The position numbers were made by a program, and so were the translations under genes. The notes below the pieces were generated by a model. It was not told the DNA's origin, made no database searches, and was given only the letters and a program-made list of their open reading frames with translations. 64,000 nt of DNA from Branchiostoma floridae (taxonomy: Eukaryota; Chordata; Leptocardii; Amphioxiformes; Branchiostomatidae): NCBI RefSeq assembly GCF_000003815.2, contig NC_049991.1:15580202-15644201 (forward strand), written 5' to 3'. The first letter of the stretch is position 1. Every line of letters begins with the position of its first letter. This document shows, piece by piece, positions 10,401-25,400 of the stretch.

Positions 10401-13400
10401 AGTACACACTCTGTCAGGAGTAAGTCCCCATCGGCACTTTTCATTGGTAGTCATGGAGATTGTGCGAAAGAAAGTACTGTAGTAAATACGCTGTAGTCTC
10501 TTACTGCCATGGAAAAAAAATTTCGCGGTGCTTTTATGTTTGCAGTTTTTGCGTTACAAATTTACTGCAACTTAAAACCACAGCGAACATTTTTTTCCAT
10601 GGCAGTGGAGACTAACAGTGCATGGTGCTACCGCAAACTTAAAACCACCTCAAACAGTCCTTTTTCTCACTACTGCAAAATTAAATCCCCATGAACTTAA
10701 ATGTATTTAGTAGCTTGTGGAGAATTTAAACTGCGCATAGGCCATTTTCTTTCTGTGAGATGTTATAAAATTTTAGCTAAAAATTCATGAGTGGAAGTGC
10801 TTCATGCAATATTGTGTCGTGTCATACAATCAAAGTCGTTATCATTAATTCAGTAAAATGTAGAATTTAATGCTGATGGAAAGAACACTAATTCGAATTG
10901 ATCCCTGAATTTGCTCCGTAATCCAGGCACATCAGCCAAGGAAACTGTCAGTTTGGGACCCAGTGTACAGCAGCCCATTCTGAGGACGAGCTCGCAGAGT
11001 GGCGAGAACGTTACCAGTACCGACAGATCCGTATCCAGCAGGCGCGAGACAGGCAGTTGAACGGAGAGTCTTACTCTGAGAAACTACTGGAGAGATGGAT
11101 GTCGTCCTCTACCCCACACTCTGTGGTACGTGGCTCTGTTACAGATTTTCATAATTTCTTATCTTTTCATTCATCTATCATTTATCATTCTTCTTTTATG
11201 AATATTTGCTATGATTAGAGAAAACTCAAGAAATGACCGCTAGATGAACTTGCAATCTAGATGCAAGGTTCAGTGAAACAGATTGAAGACTGATTGCAAC
11301 TGCAGGACATGTACACGGCCATAGAAGCAGAGCACATTAGATGATGATGAAACAAACTGCAAACATGCCTGGCAAATACTTTCCATGCTGCAGTCTGTCT
11401 AGAAGCAGATCATTTTTTGGTAATTATGAAAAGGATAATGTTAATGAGTTTATGACCTCTTTATGCAGATGAATGAACATGTGGAAGGAGTAATGGTGAC
11501 TACTGACAACAAGCTGAATGTGTCTGTGAGCAGTAAGCAGGCTTCCCACGCCTGGACGTTCACCCTCAACTGTAAGGTAAGGTTTTTAGCCTTGCTTTTA
11601 TATGCACTCCATGGGTGCATGTTAGTGGGTGATCACTAAGGTAGATACATGGAGGTGTAAGTTTATGTCTTTGGCGTACTGCTCCAGCTTCTCACTGAAT
11701 TATCATCATCATCTGGTCGTGCTGGTTGCACGGATGCACATGACTCTCTCCCTCCAGCCATCCCTATCCTCCATAGCCTTGGGCAGATCTTCAGCTGAGC
11801 AGGAGGCATCTTCACAGAGTTGATGTACATGTGTTTTGTGTGATCTTCCTATGCTGGCATGCAACGGTGGCTATCTATGTCATACCAAACTCAAAAGGAC
11901 TTATCACACCTAAAACACATTCACATCCCAATCAGTCTGAGCTTTAAATTTCATCTGTTGATAGAAATCATTCTTAACCGGGGTCAAATTGTAGTTCCTT
12001 CAAACTAGATTTGGGTAAACCCTTTTTTGTGTGTTGGAAACCAGCTTCAGCTTACGCGTCTGAACGTCTTTCCTCTCTAATTACCGCCACCCCTCCAGCC
12101 TGGAGTGTACCTGTCCCGTGTGGCCCTCCTGTATGACGCACACCGGTCCCACTTCCACCTGGCCAGTGTCACCAGTAATGGGGACCAGCAGGAGACCAGT
12201 CACAACCTGCCACCCATGTGCCAGGTACTTCTGTTGTAGACTGTATTTTAAGTGATTTTAATCCTACCTGTGTTGAACTAGTATTATGGACATAAGTATG
12301 TACGTTAAGATCAGCACCTCCGTAAGTCAACAGATTTCATGTACACCTGCGTATGCAGGTTAGTGCAGGTAAAACTGGAGCTGTGCAGGTATTTCTGCTG
12401 TCTACCTGCACCTTACCTGCACTGGTCCATGTACTTGCTTTTAAACATAAATTTCCTATTGATGTAGGTGTATGCGGATTAGCTGCATTGACTGTTAATG
12501 TATAAAAGAAAAAAATGGCAATGGTTCCTCAACAATTTTAGCATGATCCATACTGCCTAAATTCAGAGTGGTGCAGAAAAAATTTGTCTGGTGCAATTTT
12601 CAATGTTACCTGCACCAGTGCAGGTATGCAGAAAAGGTATTTCGAGCCCTGTATTTGCAAGTTAATTTCTACTAAACTGAACTGAACTGCCAGGAGTGGA
12701 GTGCCAGTGGCACCGACCCGCCCGGCTCCCCCACCAGCCCCGTCACCTACACCATCCGCCTGGTCTTTAATACCGGCATCTACGGAACCTTCCGCCAGTC
12801 TGTGGTGTTCGACTTCGGGGGCAGCCAGGAGCCGGTGCTGCTGCAGCGAGTTTGTGTGGATGTGGCTTCTTCAGAAGAAATGAACCGGCTAAACCAGGTA
12901 AAAAGCTCTACTGTCTGTACTTTATCTATTTGTTTGGCTAGCATTACAGGTAGCCATGGTCGCCCAACCAGCTATGGCTATTATAAAGGGCTGGTCATGG
13001 GAGAGAAATACAAAATACATTGAGTAACTTTCTCATTTCAGAAAAGATGACTTTGCAATAGTTAATTTTTGTGGCAGAAGTTATGTTGGAACCTCTATAT
13101 ACTATTTGCCTAGGGAAGTGTTTGGAACAGACTATTTTTTTTTGCATGTAAAGGGATATTGAGTGAAATATGCCGTATTTGCTTTACTATTTATCCTGGA
13201 TAACGTGAGATACAATCAAGATTTGCAAGGTACTTGTAAGGGATGATATGAGGTACAATCAAGAACAGTCTACTGTCTATACTGTCTCATTACCTTGATT
13301 ATGAGATATAGCACAATCAAGATGCTGGTAATGTATGGCAGTGATGTTAAGGCAGTGTCTATCAGACCCCAGGATTTATTTGCAATGTAAGAATGTATCG

Positions 13401-16400
13401 TCTTTAGATCTAGCAATGATAAGATAGCCCTTAGTGAATGTATATTGTATATAATTATGATAAATGCTACAGTCTTACCTTATATTTGTACTTGTAGCTG
13501 AGAAAGTGCTGTGGACAATTGTCTACATCATATTGGGTAGGTAAGATGCAGTCCTCACTTTACATGTTTCCCTACAGGTTCGAAATAGCATGTTATGCGT
13601 AGGAGAGCGCTGGAGCAACACCAACAAGACCATCATCGAGTTTGTCCCCAAACCCGCGGATGCGACGGAAAACGACAAGGGCCTGATGTCGTTCTACACG
13701 CCGCCTGCCTCCCCCGAGCAGCTGTTCACGCGAGAGGTGCTGGACGGACCACTGACCAAGAACAACTACAAGGGGCGGATGCACGATCTGCTGTATATAG
13801 AGGAGATGGCACAGTACAAGGAGATCAGCAGGTCTCAAGCCATGTTTCTATGTTTTAGATTTTAACTTGAATGAATGCTGTTTCTCTGAAATTTGGATGG
13901 TACAGAACATAAAAAATGAATATTGAATCACCTTCCATATAGTATGTGACTTACCTAATGAGAGCTGTCTGAAATTTAGAGATGTTACCAAACGTATCTT
14001 AAAGGCTTGAAAGTGAACATTGAATCACCTTGCATATTTTTTTAGTATGATGTAACATGACTTGCCTTTTTGTATTACAGTTGCTGTATTTGTTTGGCCC
14101 AAGACTGTTAGTAGATAATGAAAGACATTACAAATTGTACTCTTATTTAGATGATGTATATGTTAGTTTGTTGAAGATGTTTTAGGCCAGGAATGGAAAG
14201 CAAACTATAAAACCAATGTTGATATAGATTATACACACAGTATGTATGGGTACGACAAAATGGATACGACGATGGATACGGCGACGATACGACAAGTTAA
14301 CCTTCTTTTACTGCCTAACCCCATATCCATATTAAATCCGCTGCCAAGAGCTGCCTCAGCTGGATGAGGGTTAACTGAAGTGCATTATTTTATGCAGGTT
14401 CAACATGAAGGTTCAGCTGCAAATGGTGAAGAGTTTCATGTTGCTACCTGGGACCAGCGGTGCCAAGTACGCCCAGTCAGGGGAGCTGTACTCACGAGTC
14501 AAACTGATAGAGGATCTGTCAGAGGACACCATGGCAGGGCGACTCATCCTCAACAGGTGGGACCTTCTTTTGTTTTGGTCTTGTTCTCTGTTAGTGTTAA
14601 CAGCAAGGAGTGACTTTGTCATGTATGTTATGTATTGTCCTAATGCAATATACCTTAGTTAGTGAGTAATTTTTGAAAGGTTTGGTAGGAAAATGTACTG
14701 TTTGAATTTGACACAAAGAACGGTCGTGAAGGTCAAGATCTCCCTGGTAGTGTGCCTTAACCACTTGAGTCTTTTTCGTTAGAGGTTAGCCAGGTACAAG
14801 TAGAAGCCTTACTTGTTAAAAACAATGTGTACATGAATATTTTAAGCCATCTAAGTAAGCCCTTATCATTTATGTTACATTAGATAGTACCATCTCTTTA
14901 AACAATCACTTCTAACGTCAGCCATTACAGCCATCTGTAAACGTAGTATGTAAGTTCTGAAGTAATATTAGAAAGTATCATCTTCTTTAAACAATCACTT
15001 CTAGTTATACAGAACAATAGACAAGTGCTAACTTGGAAAGCCCTTCCATTCAGTGTCCAAGCTGTTTTGCTGGCGCCCATGGCTGGGAAGGACTCGTCTC
15101 CTGACACGATATACGAGGCAGTCGTGGAGGAGAAAGGGAAGGGCTTCATCTTCCTGCGCGTGTCGGCCAAGTGTGTGTCAGACCTGAAGCTGATGGCAGA
15201 CAAGGACATGAGGGCAGAGATGCAGCTACAACTCAACAGGTCAGCTCACTCTACAGTAGTAGTAGTATCCAGTATTTGATTATACTGCTGCTGGGGTCCC
15301 TGACACAGGTAGGCAGCAGTTGGCTAGTCTTCACACCGTGCTTCCATGCAGCTCTGTCCAGTGGGTTCACTCTAGTTAAACCGCTTATTTTGATGTCTCT
15401 CCTAACACATTCTATCCAGGATTTCTTGCTCAACAATTGTTGCCTGACAATTTCAATTTCAGTAGCGCTAAATGATACAGTGTGAATTGCCCTGAGGAAG
15501 GTGGTCGACAGTCCACTGAATTTTTATAGCTGAAAATCATTGGTTTTGTCTAGAGAACTTTGTTGGCCATAAATGATAAACATGTTATTTTTCAAGGAAT
15601 AGCTTTTACCTGAAATAAAAAATTACAAGATAATTCATTTGCCTTGCATTGAACACACTCGTTAGAAAAAAATCTTTGTTGTAAGTACACCAAAAAGTAG
15701 TTTTACTCAAGCAACTGGATATGGTATCTTATTACCTGGATGTATAACCTACATCGACGTTTGTTGTAAGTAGACTTGGATGTTCAACATTGAAAAGGAT
15801 TTTTTTGTCGTTCATGAAACATCAAAGTGTGCAACACTAAATGTCAACTTGTATGTTTTATAGTTTATTGTTTGTTTTTTTACTTATTGTTGTGATTCTG
15901 CCCCACTGTCAGGTTACCCATATGTGAGATGCACTTTGCAGTAGACAAGGTGCCAGACATGTCCATCCTCTTCCCAGAGGTGCAACGCCCCACTAACATT
16001 CCATGGAATCCACACAGGTGCAGTCAGCCTGCAACTCGGTTGTTAGTCTAGGAACGTTTGTTCATGTTTACCAAGTAGTAGAAGTAGTAGTAGAAGTAGA
16101 AGTAGAGACATAGGAATGTTGCCAAGGAATGATGTATTTAAGTAATGTAATAAAACAGCACAATGTATTAGTAGATTTGATTTCATTTTGCTCTTTATAG
16201 TTTGTGCATACACACTGTATGTTAATTGACAAACATCAGCAAGTCAATTAAAGCTAAGTTACTATTTTCCTAACTTTTAGTATCCCTTTCTGTTTATTAT
16301 GAGGGAAGCCCATTAAATGTACAAAATATAAAGTGCAGAGCTTTTTATTTGCTTGGGTGCTTGTCAAGTTGTTTGTTTTGTTGTTCCGTCATTCGTTTGG

Positions 16401-19400
16401 TTTATAGTTCAGTTTGTAGCTGTCTTTCTGTCAGTTGGTCTGTTGGACAGTCCTTCCATCCTTTGATGTGTTTGAAGGGCTAGTCTATCAGCCTGTCCAT
16501 CAGTCTCCATTCGATTTGGTCCTTCCAATGTTCAAATATTTGCATACAGCACGTTTTATGGTTCATTGACCTACTTGTTTAACAGACAGTGGAGTGAAGA
16601 CCTAGACTTGCGGCTGAATGCCAAGCAGAAGGAGGCTATCCTGGCCATCACGTCATCCCTGACTGTGCCCCTGCCCCCCATCCTGCTGTGTGGACCCTTC
16701 GGCACAGGCAAAACCTTCACTCTGGCTCAGGCAGCCAAGCAGATCCTCAAACAACCCAACACTCGCATCCTCATCTGTACACATTCCAATAGGTGAGAAA
16801 ATTAACTGAACCTTTCTGTACATTTGTGACATTGATCTACACTAGTGATGCTGATCTACACTAGTGACACTGAGTGATGGATGTCACTTGAAACGCCCGG
16901 AAGTAAATCTCTTGTCAGATTGAATTGTGTTTGGACCTTTTTATACTTTCTACCAATGTTTAGCTTAAATGTTTTCCAAAAATTTTGAGAAAGCCACTTA
17001 AGATGCATTAGGAAATGTCATATAAGTTTGTTATGTATTATGAAAAGCATATCAGAGCTTTAAGTTCATTCCTAGAACTATTGCTATCAAGTTCTGTTTG
17101 TGCAATGGCAATGGTTAGCTTAAAACAACACTTGCAGTCAAATGATCAAAAGTTACATGCAGGTGTGTTTGGTCTCTCAGTGTAATGTAAGCTATAATAA
17201 CCAGCTACTGCAATGCCGTGCCAGCTAAGCTGATGTGTTTCATCGAAAGGCGGTTATACCAGCTATACAAATACAGATATAGAAACTGTGACTTTCGTAC
17301 CCAGTCTTTTATACTGTATTAACACGATTTCTTGTACTGCTCCTGTAGTGCTGCTGATTTGTATATCAAGGAGTACCTTCATCCGTACGTCCTGACCAAC
17401 CACGAGGAGGCGCGACCCCTCAGGGTGTACTACCGGAACCGCTGGGTGCGTACCGTTCACCCCATCGTCCAGGGCTACTGTCTGATCTCTGACAGCGGCT
17501 ACAACTTCCGGATGCCGACCCGGGAGGACGTGATGAAACACCGCGTGGTGGTGGCCACCCTCAGCACCTCCCGCTACCTGTGTCATCTGGAGCTCGAACC
17601 AGGTCAGGTCTTGTTACCGTCAAGTTCTGTAGGAGCATCTTCACTAGATAGCCTTAAACAACACTTGTAGTCAGATGTGCAACTGGTCCTTTAGGTGTGA
17701 CAGGTCATTCAGTGCAATATAAGCAAGCTCAGCAACTGTATAACAGAGTAAAACTGTAGTTGGTATATGTGTCTATAGTTGGTATATGCATGATGAACAT
17801 TTAACAAAAGATGAACATTTGTTGTTACCAACCCAACATTGTATTTCTCCAGGCACCTTTACCCACATTCTAATTGATGAGGCAGCCCAGGCCATGGAGT
17901 GTGAGACCATCATGCCTGTTGCCCTGGCAACAAGCACCACCCGCATCGTCCTGGCTGGGGATCACATGCAGGTTTGTCTCACCTCTGGTACCTAGTTAGG
18001 AAACCCTGGGATCAGGCTCCTTGCAGGAAACTAGGCAATACTTTGTATGTTGTTTGATGGAAAACTGAAAGGATAATTTTTGATGGTTGGACATTTGAGC
18101 TGAATGTTGTGTTGGTCTTAAGCAGTTTATCCCACCGTCAACATTTGGAACCTTTTGTCAGAAATTTTGTCTATGAAAATGTAGCCCTTTGACTTCTTGG
18201 ACAACAGTGGCATCTTATTTGTGATTGCATCCCAAAATCTGAGGCCCAGATGCATTCACACACTGGATCTTTTCCCTTTAGGCTTTAGGCCTGCATCACA
18301 TTCCCAAACTGGGGCCTGGCAGCGTAATATAAACGACACAGAACTACACAAAACATAAAGAGATCTAGAATATTCATGGGCATTAGTTGTGCAAATTTTT
18401 ACGTATAAATTTCTACTTGTCATTTTCACAAACAGCCTGTCCTGGCCCCGATTTGGAAATGTGATGTTAGCCTTTGTAGAAGGGCTTGGTATCACAAGAC
18501 CTTTTGACCTGCATGAAATATTCTTTCCACTGTGCTTTCCAGCTGAGCCCACACGTGTACTCAGACTTTGCCCGTGAGAGGAACCTGCACATGTCTCTGC
18601 TGGAGCGGCTCTACCACAACTACCCCTCCAACCACCCCTGTAAGATCCTGCTGGTGGAGAACTACCGCTCACACCAGGTAGGGGGCACTTCCAGAACTCC
18701 ATTCATCTACAGAAATAGCATTATAAAAACTTACATAACAAAGTTCTTTATTCACAACCAGATATTTACAACAGACGGAAATTTTGGTCACATTCTGTCA
18801 CCTTCCTTAGGGCAATAATTTGTTCTACTTCTCACTGCAGCAAGTCATGTTTATTGTTGATGTTAGTAGACGTTATGAATTACGTGGGCGACTTCCTAAT
18901 GAACTCTAAGTAAGGGCATGAAGGCTGTAAAAGAAATAACAGATACAGTCAAACCTGCCCATCCAACCAACTCTATCCACCAACCAACTCCAGTCAACAA
19001 CCACTCTGAGACGGTCCCGTCCTATTTTGCATGGTAATGGTCCTCTTTTAAACAACCAACTGCTCACCCCAACCAGCAACCACATTTTTGCAGTCCCCAT
19101 GGGTCTTTCACACCCCTCTCAACAACCAAAATTGAGAGACAGTTGCTGTGTCTGATCCATCCCAGCAGCAGCCATTTTAAAATGAGTGCTTCTGTAAGCT
19201 CTGACATTTGCATCAGAAACAATTTTGATCCACACTAAACCTCACAACAATAACACCATGTAAACATCAGTAAAAATCTGTTAGAAATAATGTCCTTAAC
19301 AGTTTTTTTTACTGTTTTTCAACTCTAACATGTCAGTGAAAATCAGTGAAGCATATTTAACACTGTGCACATCAGTGGGAATTTTGACATACTGACAAAA

Positions 19401-22400
19401 GAGCTTGTTTTAGCTGTTTAAGGAACAGACAACTAACAAACAGAACATGTTTGATTGATAGACAAACACAGCTCTGATGGTTAAACAATGGTTTCTTGAA
19501 ATTAGTTTACATAACAACATGGAGACGTATAGTTGTCAATGCATAATTTGGACATCTTGTAGTACGAAATGTAACATTACTTGTAAACACGACAATTCAG
19601 CATGTTTTCTTGTAACATTTTTTTTATTATTTTGCATTTCTTTGCTGAGTTGAATTGAATATACTCTTTGGGGGTCAAAACTTCATCAGTATGACTTTTC
19701 TATTGGTCTTTTTTAACCTCCTTGGTAACAGTAATACATTACCTACAAGCAGATGCCTATGGTAATTTGTATACCAACCAACCAGCCAACCGACCCCAGT
19801 TTTATCCAACAACCAACTCCAGTGAACAACCATATTTCCTTGGTCCCTTGAGTGGTTGTTGAATACAAGTTTGACTGTATGTGATAGAACAATTGTATGT
19901 CTTATATCCTGTGTCTGTATCATTCAATACACATCACTTTCACATTACCTTGTGCACACTCAGGCCATGTGCTATAAACCATTAAACCGCAGTAAAATGT
20001 GATGAAAGAAAGAATTTCAAAGAAAGAACTGATAGATGACAGGCCACTCATTTGTCTTGTCTGTCATTTTTTTTCTCCAGAGTATCATTGAGTACACATC
20101 CAAGCTGTTCTATGAAGGGAAGCTGGTAGCCAGTGGTAAACAGCCGCGACACAAGGTGCACTTCCCACTCACCTTCTTCACTGCTCGGGGGGAGGATGTA
20201 CAGAACCAGAACAGCACCTCCTTCTACAATAATGCTGAGGTAAGGACTAGTCCTTTTTGGGGTCAAAAGAGGACACTTTTAGATCTGTTTATACCCTGCT
20301 TTGAATACCCATCCCTAACCAATATATTTTTTTTGCCTGTGTCTTCTAAAAGTAACCATCTAAAGTGGCTAAAAAGCCACTCAAGGTTGTACGTTACACA
20401 AAAACAGAAGAGCTCAAGTTACGAGGTTAAGAAGTGTATCACTAAATTAGGCCATAGTAACCTGAAGGTAGATACCTGAAGGTAGTTTTTGGTTGGAATG
20501 TTCCATTGTTTGATGAAGAACCCTTTGATTTTGGTTAGTCTACATGACACATGTTTGTTGATATTACAAGAGATTACAGAATCACCCATATGGCTGTTGG
20601 CACCTGTTTCAGGTGTTTGAGGTTGTGGAGCGAGTGAAGGAACTACAGGACAAGTGGCCGGAGGAGTGGGGTCCCGTAGATGAGTCCAGCATCGGAGTGG
20701 TCACACCGTACTCCGACCAGGTCTTCAGGATCCGCGGAGAGCTGCGCAAGAAGCGACTGTACAACGTCAGCGTGGAGAGGGTTCTCAACGTTCAAGGTTA
20801 GAACCTTACTTATTTTTGTTGTGTAGTTTCTATGGAGCATTCTGTGTAAGAGTTAAAAAACTGGAAAGCAAAATGATGACATTTGAAAGCAATCTTTAAT
20901 CTTTTTGCAGTGAGTCTGTTACATATCCCGGTGTACTGTAAATGCATTTAAGTTCGCAGGGATTTACATGGTTAGTTCGCGGTAGCGCCATAGACTGCAG
21001 TCTCATACTATAATGGTAAAATGTTTGCAGTGGTTTTAAGTTTGTGGTGAAGTGGTCACCGCGAAAACCACAAACATAAACCACTGCGAACATTTCTGCA
21101 TTTACAGTATTATGAAGCCACACAGTATGATATATTGACAAGACAGTCATGCACTTTCTCGAAATGCAGTTCATGCTCATTAGTCCTACAAAGTAAATGT
21201 TCTTGATCTCTAATCCTTTAGGGAAGCAATTCCGCGCACTGTTTCTGAGCACTGTCCGAACCAGACACACGTGCAAAAGCGTCTCAGAAAGCGTCAGCAA
21301 GGAGCAGGAGCTCGACTACGGCTTCTTGTCTGACGCGAAGCTGCTGAACACCGCCATAACCCGTGCCCAGTCCCTCGTGGCTGTGGTGGGCGACCCTGTA
21401 GCTGTACTCTCTGTGGGCAAATGCAGGTGTGTAGAATACCATGTCTATGATGGTTGTGGTGGCTTTATTTCATTAGCTGTTGATGTGTTCCTGTTCTATA
21501 TTATCAAGACTATTTCCTCTGACTTTGTTGTGTACTGGTAGTTGTTGCCAAAGGTCTTGCTTCTCCCCCTTTAGCTAGTAAGGCCGGTGATGTCATAATC
21601 CATTACAAATTTGTCCCACCAAACCAAAAGACTGCAGTAGACAGTTTACTCAAAGAGAATAAATTTAACATGAATGATAGATTAAATTCCATTTCATTTG
21701 CACTTTATCACGGTGTCGCTAAATCTGCCTGCTGATAGATGTTAGTTACATCCATTCATGATTCTGTTGGGTACAGGAAACTGTGGGATGTGTACCTGGA
21801 GAAGTGCAGCGAGGCGGCCAGCCTGCACGGCATCACCTGGGCGGCCATCAAGGCCCAGCTGGACGGGGTAGAGCTGAAGAAGACTTACGTGCTGAACCCG
21901 CTGGCGCCGGAGTTCATCCCGCGAGCCTTACAGATGGCCCAGCTGGCACGGGCGCCTAGGAACTGGAATGTGTCTCCGCGAGGAGCCCAGCCGTTTCTGC
22001 CACGCCACCCTGCTGATGGACAGGTCCCCATCGGTCCGACGGGGAGCCCCATGCGGGCTTTTACGCCGCCCGTCGCGCCACGACCAACCTTCGGGAAACC
22101 TCCCAGCCCCGTGCAGCGCATTGACCCCTACACCGGTGCTAGCTTACTGTATGTGCCTTCGGCGTATGGCAGTAACATGCTCCTGCCCATCCGACCCTTC
22201 CGACCCATCCCTCCGCACTACAACACCCACATGCTGCTCCCCGTAGACCCACGGGTCTTCCCCCACCACCCCATCATGCACCCCTTTGCTGTGAACCCTC
22301 TGTTGCAACAGCAGGGTGCCGTGGCCCCTCCCACGACGGGCACACACCCGACCACCCCCACCAGCATGGCGGATCAGGGACAGGGCGATGCCAGTCGAGG

Positions 22401-25400
22401 TGGGAATGTCGCTGGCCAGGTTCCCGACAGGTCGCGGGGGACAGAGCCTGTATCTCCTACCGCTGGAAGCGGGGCATCTAGTCAGAAGAGACGTGGGCCA
22501 GACGGAGCCAGCGCGCCGTCAAACAACGCTGCTTCATCGCGTGGCTTTGTGTTCAACCACACCGCTCGCAACATCCAGCCCAGACCAAGTCCCACAAACC
22601 AGTCAGCCAGTGGTAGCGAGTCCCCCACGTCACCCCTCATGACCCCCTCCCACCCCCAGGGAGTGGCCCCACCCGTCTCGCCTTTCAGGGAAAACCCCTC
22701 GCAGGGACGACAGTTCAACCTGCCCACCAGAGTCATGGAGGAGCCTCAGCGCTACCCCGGCATGGCACCGCCAGTCATGGAAGGGAGAGCCCAGGATCAC
22801 ACGGAAGGGAGGGAGCCCGGGGTGGGGAGTTCCAGTAACGCCAGGCTGGGGATGTTCGGTGGGCTGGGTCAAGCGGCCGGGGCAAACCCGCGGCGAAACC
22901 TGGAGCAGATGTTCGAGGCCCAGCGGCTGAGCGAGGCGGCAGAGCAGCAGCGGCAGCAGCAGGCGGGGTGGAGAGGAAGCATGCCGCCTGCACACGTGGA
23001 GAGTGTGGGACCACATCATATGGCCAGGTGAGGGAAAATCTTTTTTAACCACACAACCTTCTGGAGTGATTCTCCAGTAAGGTTTGTGTAGGTATGTAAA
23101 TACCATTATAATTCAGACTTTATTGTTTCAAGTCTGCAAAGTGGTATACTGAATAAGGATTTCAAAGAAATTATTCGACTGTAACCTGATATTCAGGTGA
23201 TGAATATTCACACCTGTAAGTCTTGTTGTTAAGGGACCAGGTAAGGCAAATTATGTGGATGTAACTGATCATACAACAATCAGTCAATCAAAAATGGTTT
23301 ATTGTTCAAAAGAATGGCAGCACTAGTATGAATTGTGCCCATTGTTACATTGGTCTTGTCCATGGTGCTGAACTTCTGGCTGCTGCCTTTTGCCTCGTTT
23401 CTTTTCTGTGGTGCACTATAAGAGGGAATAAAATATAACATTGCTGGTAATTAGAGTGTGATATTGTTAATATGCACATAGTTTTTGCATTCGAAATACA
23501 AATTTTACACCTACAGCAACAAAATCTTAATCATGGCATATAGAACAACTGGTCAACAAAGTCATTTTGTTTCATTCAGTATCTTAAACAGTGACAGTAC
23601 TGGACAATTACAAAACTGATGGTGCAAGTAATCCAAAGAGTCAGTGTTTTTTATAGTTCCTTTATAGGTTATGTCTATATGAGTCTTCAGTAAATGTAAC
23701 CAAAGTGATGGGAATTCATAACCTGTAAGTAAAGTATACAATTGTGGTAAATGTTTGCACCCGGTCTGTAACAATGGTTGCTATAACTTGCACCTGTAAC
23801 TCTGATGTTCAATGTGAGCCCATAGCTGTATTTGTGCTAACGTTTGCCCATGCTCCACAGATATCCAGGCCAGCCCATGCGGCCTACAGGGCCCAACATG
23901 TTCCCTCCTGAACACCTCAGCCCCACGTCACAGCCAGGCCCGGCCCCACCGGGTGGGCCTCACTTAGGCAGCATGGAGCAGAGACAACAAGGTATGAGTG
24001 CACAGCTTCATCTTGTGTGTGAACACCTGATGTATGTACTTAAAAGTGTTGTAAATCTTGAAATATTTCCTCTGTTTTGTTTTTGTGGTTCTTTACAGCG
24101 ACCTCTCATCATTGGTATCAAAGAGGCTGATTAGCAGACTTTAGTTCAGAAATGCGGCCAAATCGTAACTCGATAATTGGCGCAATTTTCAACTCGCGAG
24201 TTGGCCGATAATCTGTTCAGATGTGAGATTCTTCAAGTGAGCTGTAGTACTGGTAGATTAGCCTTAAAAAAAAAGGTTGTACCTCTTTAGAAATACATTC
24301 CGGTAAAATAATGTTACAAACTTCAAAAGGGAACCGACGGGAAAATGTCAGTTGTAAACAAAGGAGAAGGTCTAATCCAGCTCTGCTGTAAAACAAGAAC
24401 ACCCTCTTTAACCTCTACTTCAACAAATTTGATTTCCTTCCGTGTGTTTTAGTGAAATTCAAATTTTTTTTTTGTATAGTTATGTACCGTTTTCAAGCAA
24501 AGGATTCCAGAGGTTTACCATGTACGTCAGGCACAAACCGATACCTTCGGCACATAAACATGGCATCGGTTTGTAAACAAGCTGGAGGGCCGACCGGTCT
24601 AATCCAGCTGCCCCGCCAAATGGTCCCCTTTCTTCACTTCAGTTTGATTTAAGTGGTTGCTTTTAAATTATTAATAGTTATATTTCTATATTTTTTATAT
24701 TTAATTTATGTTAAGTGATGTGCCGATTTTATTTCTATTTTTCTATCAAGGACGCCAGTGGGTTCCCATGCATCATCGAGCACAAGCCCATACATTCGGT
24801 ACATCAAGCAGGCTGTTTGTGCTCTTTTACCGCCTGTATTGAATCACAAAATGTAGTTCATTATGAGAATACAAGGGTGTAAGGTGTTTGTAATTAGAAA
24901 GAATACGTTATTGAATCGGAAAACGAAGGTTGCTTTTCTGAGGTGTCAATTCTCTGTTACTGCCTGTATTGAATCACAAACTGTAGTTCATTATGAAAAT
25001 ACAAGGGTGTAAGGTGTTCGTAATTAGAAAGAATACATTATTGAATCAGAAAATGAGGGCTGCTTTTCCGAGGTGTCAATTATTCTCTGTTACCGCCGCG
25101 TATTGAATCACGAACTGTACCACATTATGAAAATACAAGGGTGTAAGGTTTTCGGTATTAGAAAGAATACGTTTAACTTATCAAATCGGAAAACAAAGGT
25201 TGCTTTTCTGAGGTGTCAATTATTCTCTGTTATCGCCTGTATTGAATCATGAACTGTGGTGCATTATGAAAATACAAGGGTGTAAGGTGTTCCTTATTAG
25301 AAAGAATAGTATGAAATTACGTTATCAAACCGGGAAACGAAGGTTGCTTTTTCTGAGGGGTCAATTATTCTCTGTTACCGCCAATATCGAACCACAAACA

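Noticed and set aside
15290..15440. Possible LINE fragment in HELZ intron 13
   Set aside because: The wording resembles dispersed repeats, but I could not find a convincing reverse transcriptase motif in any frame.
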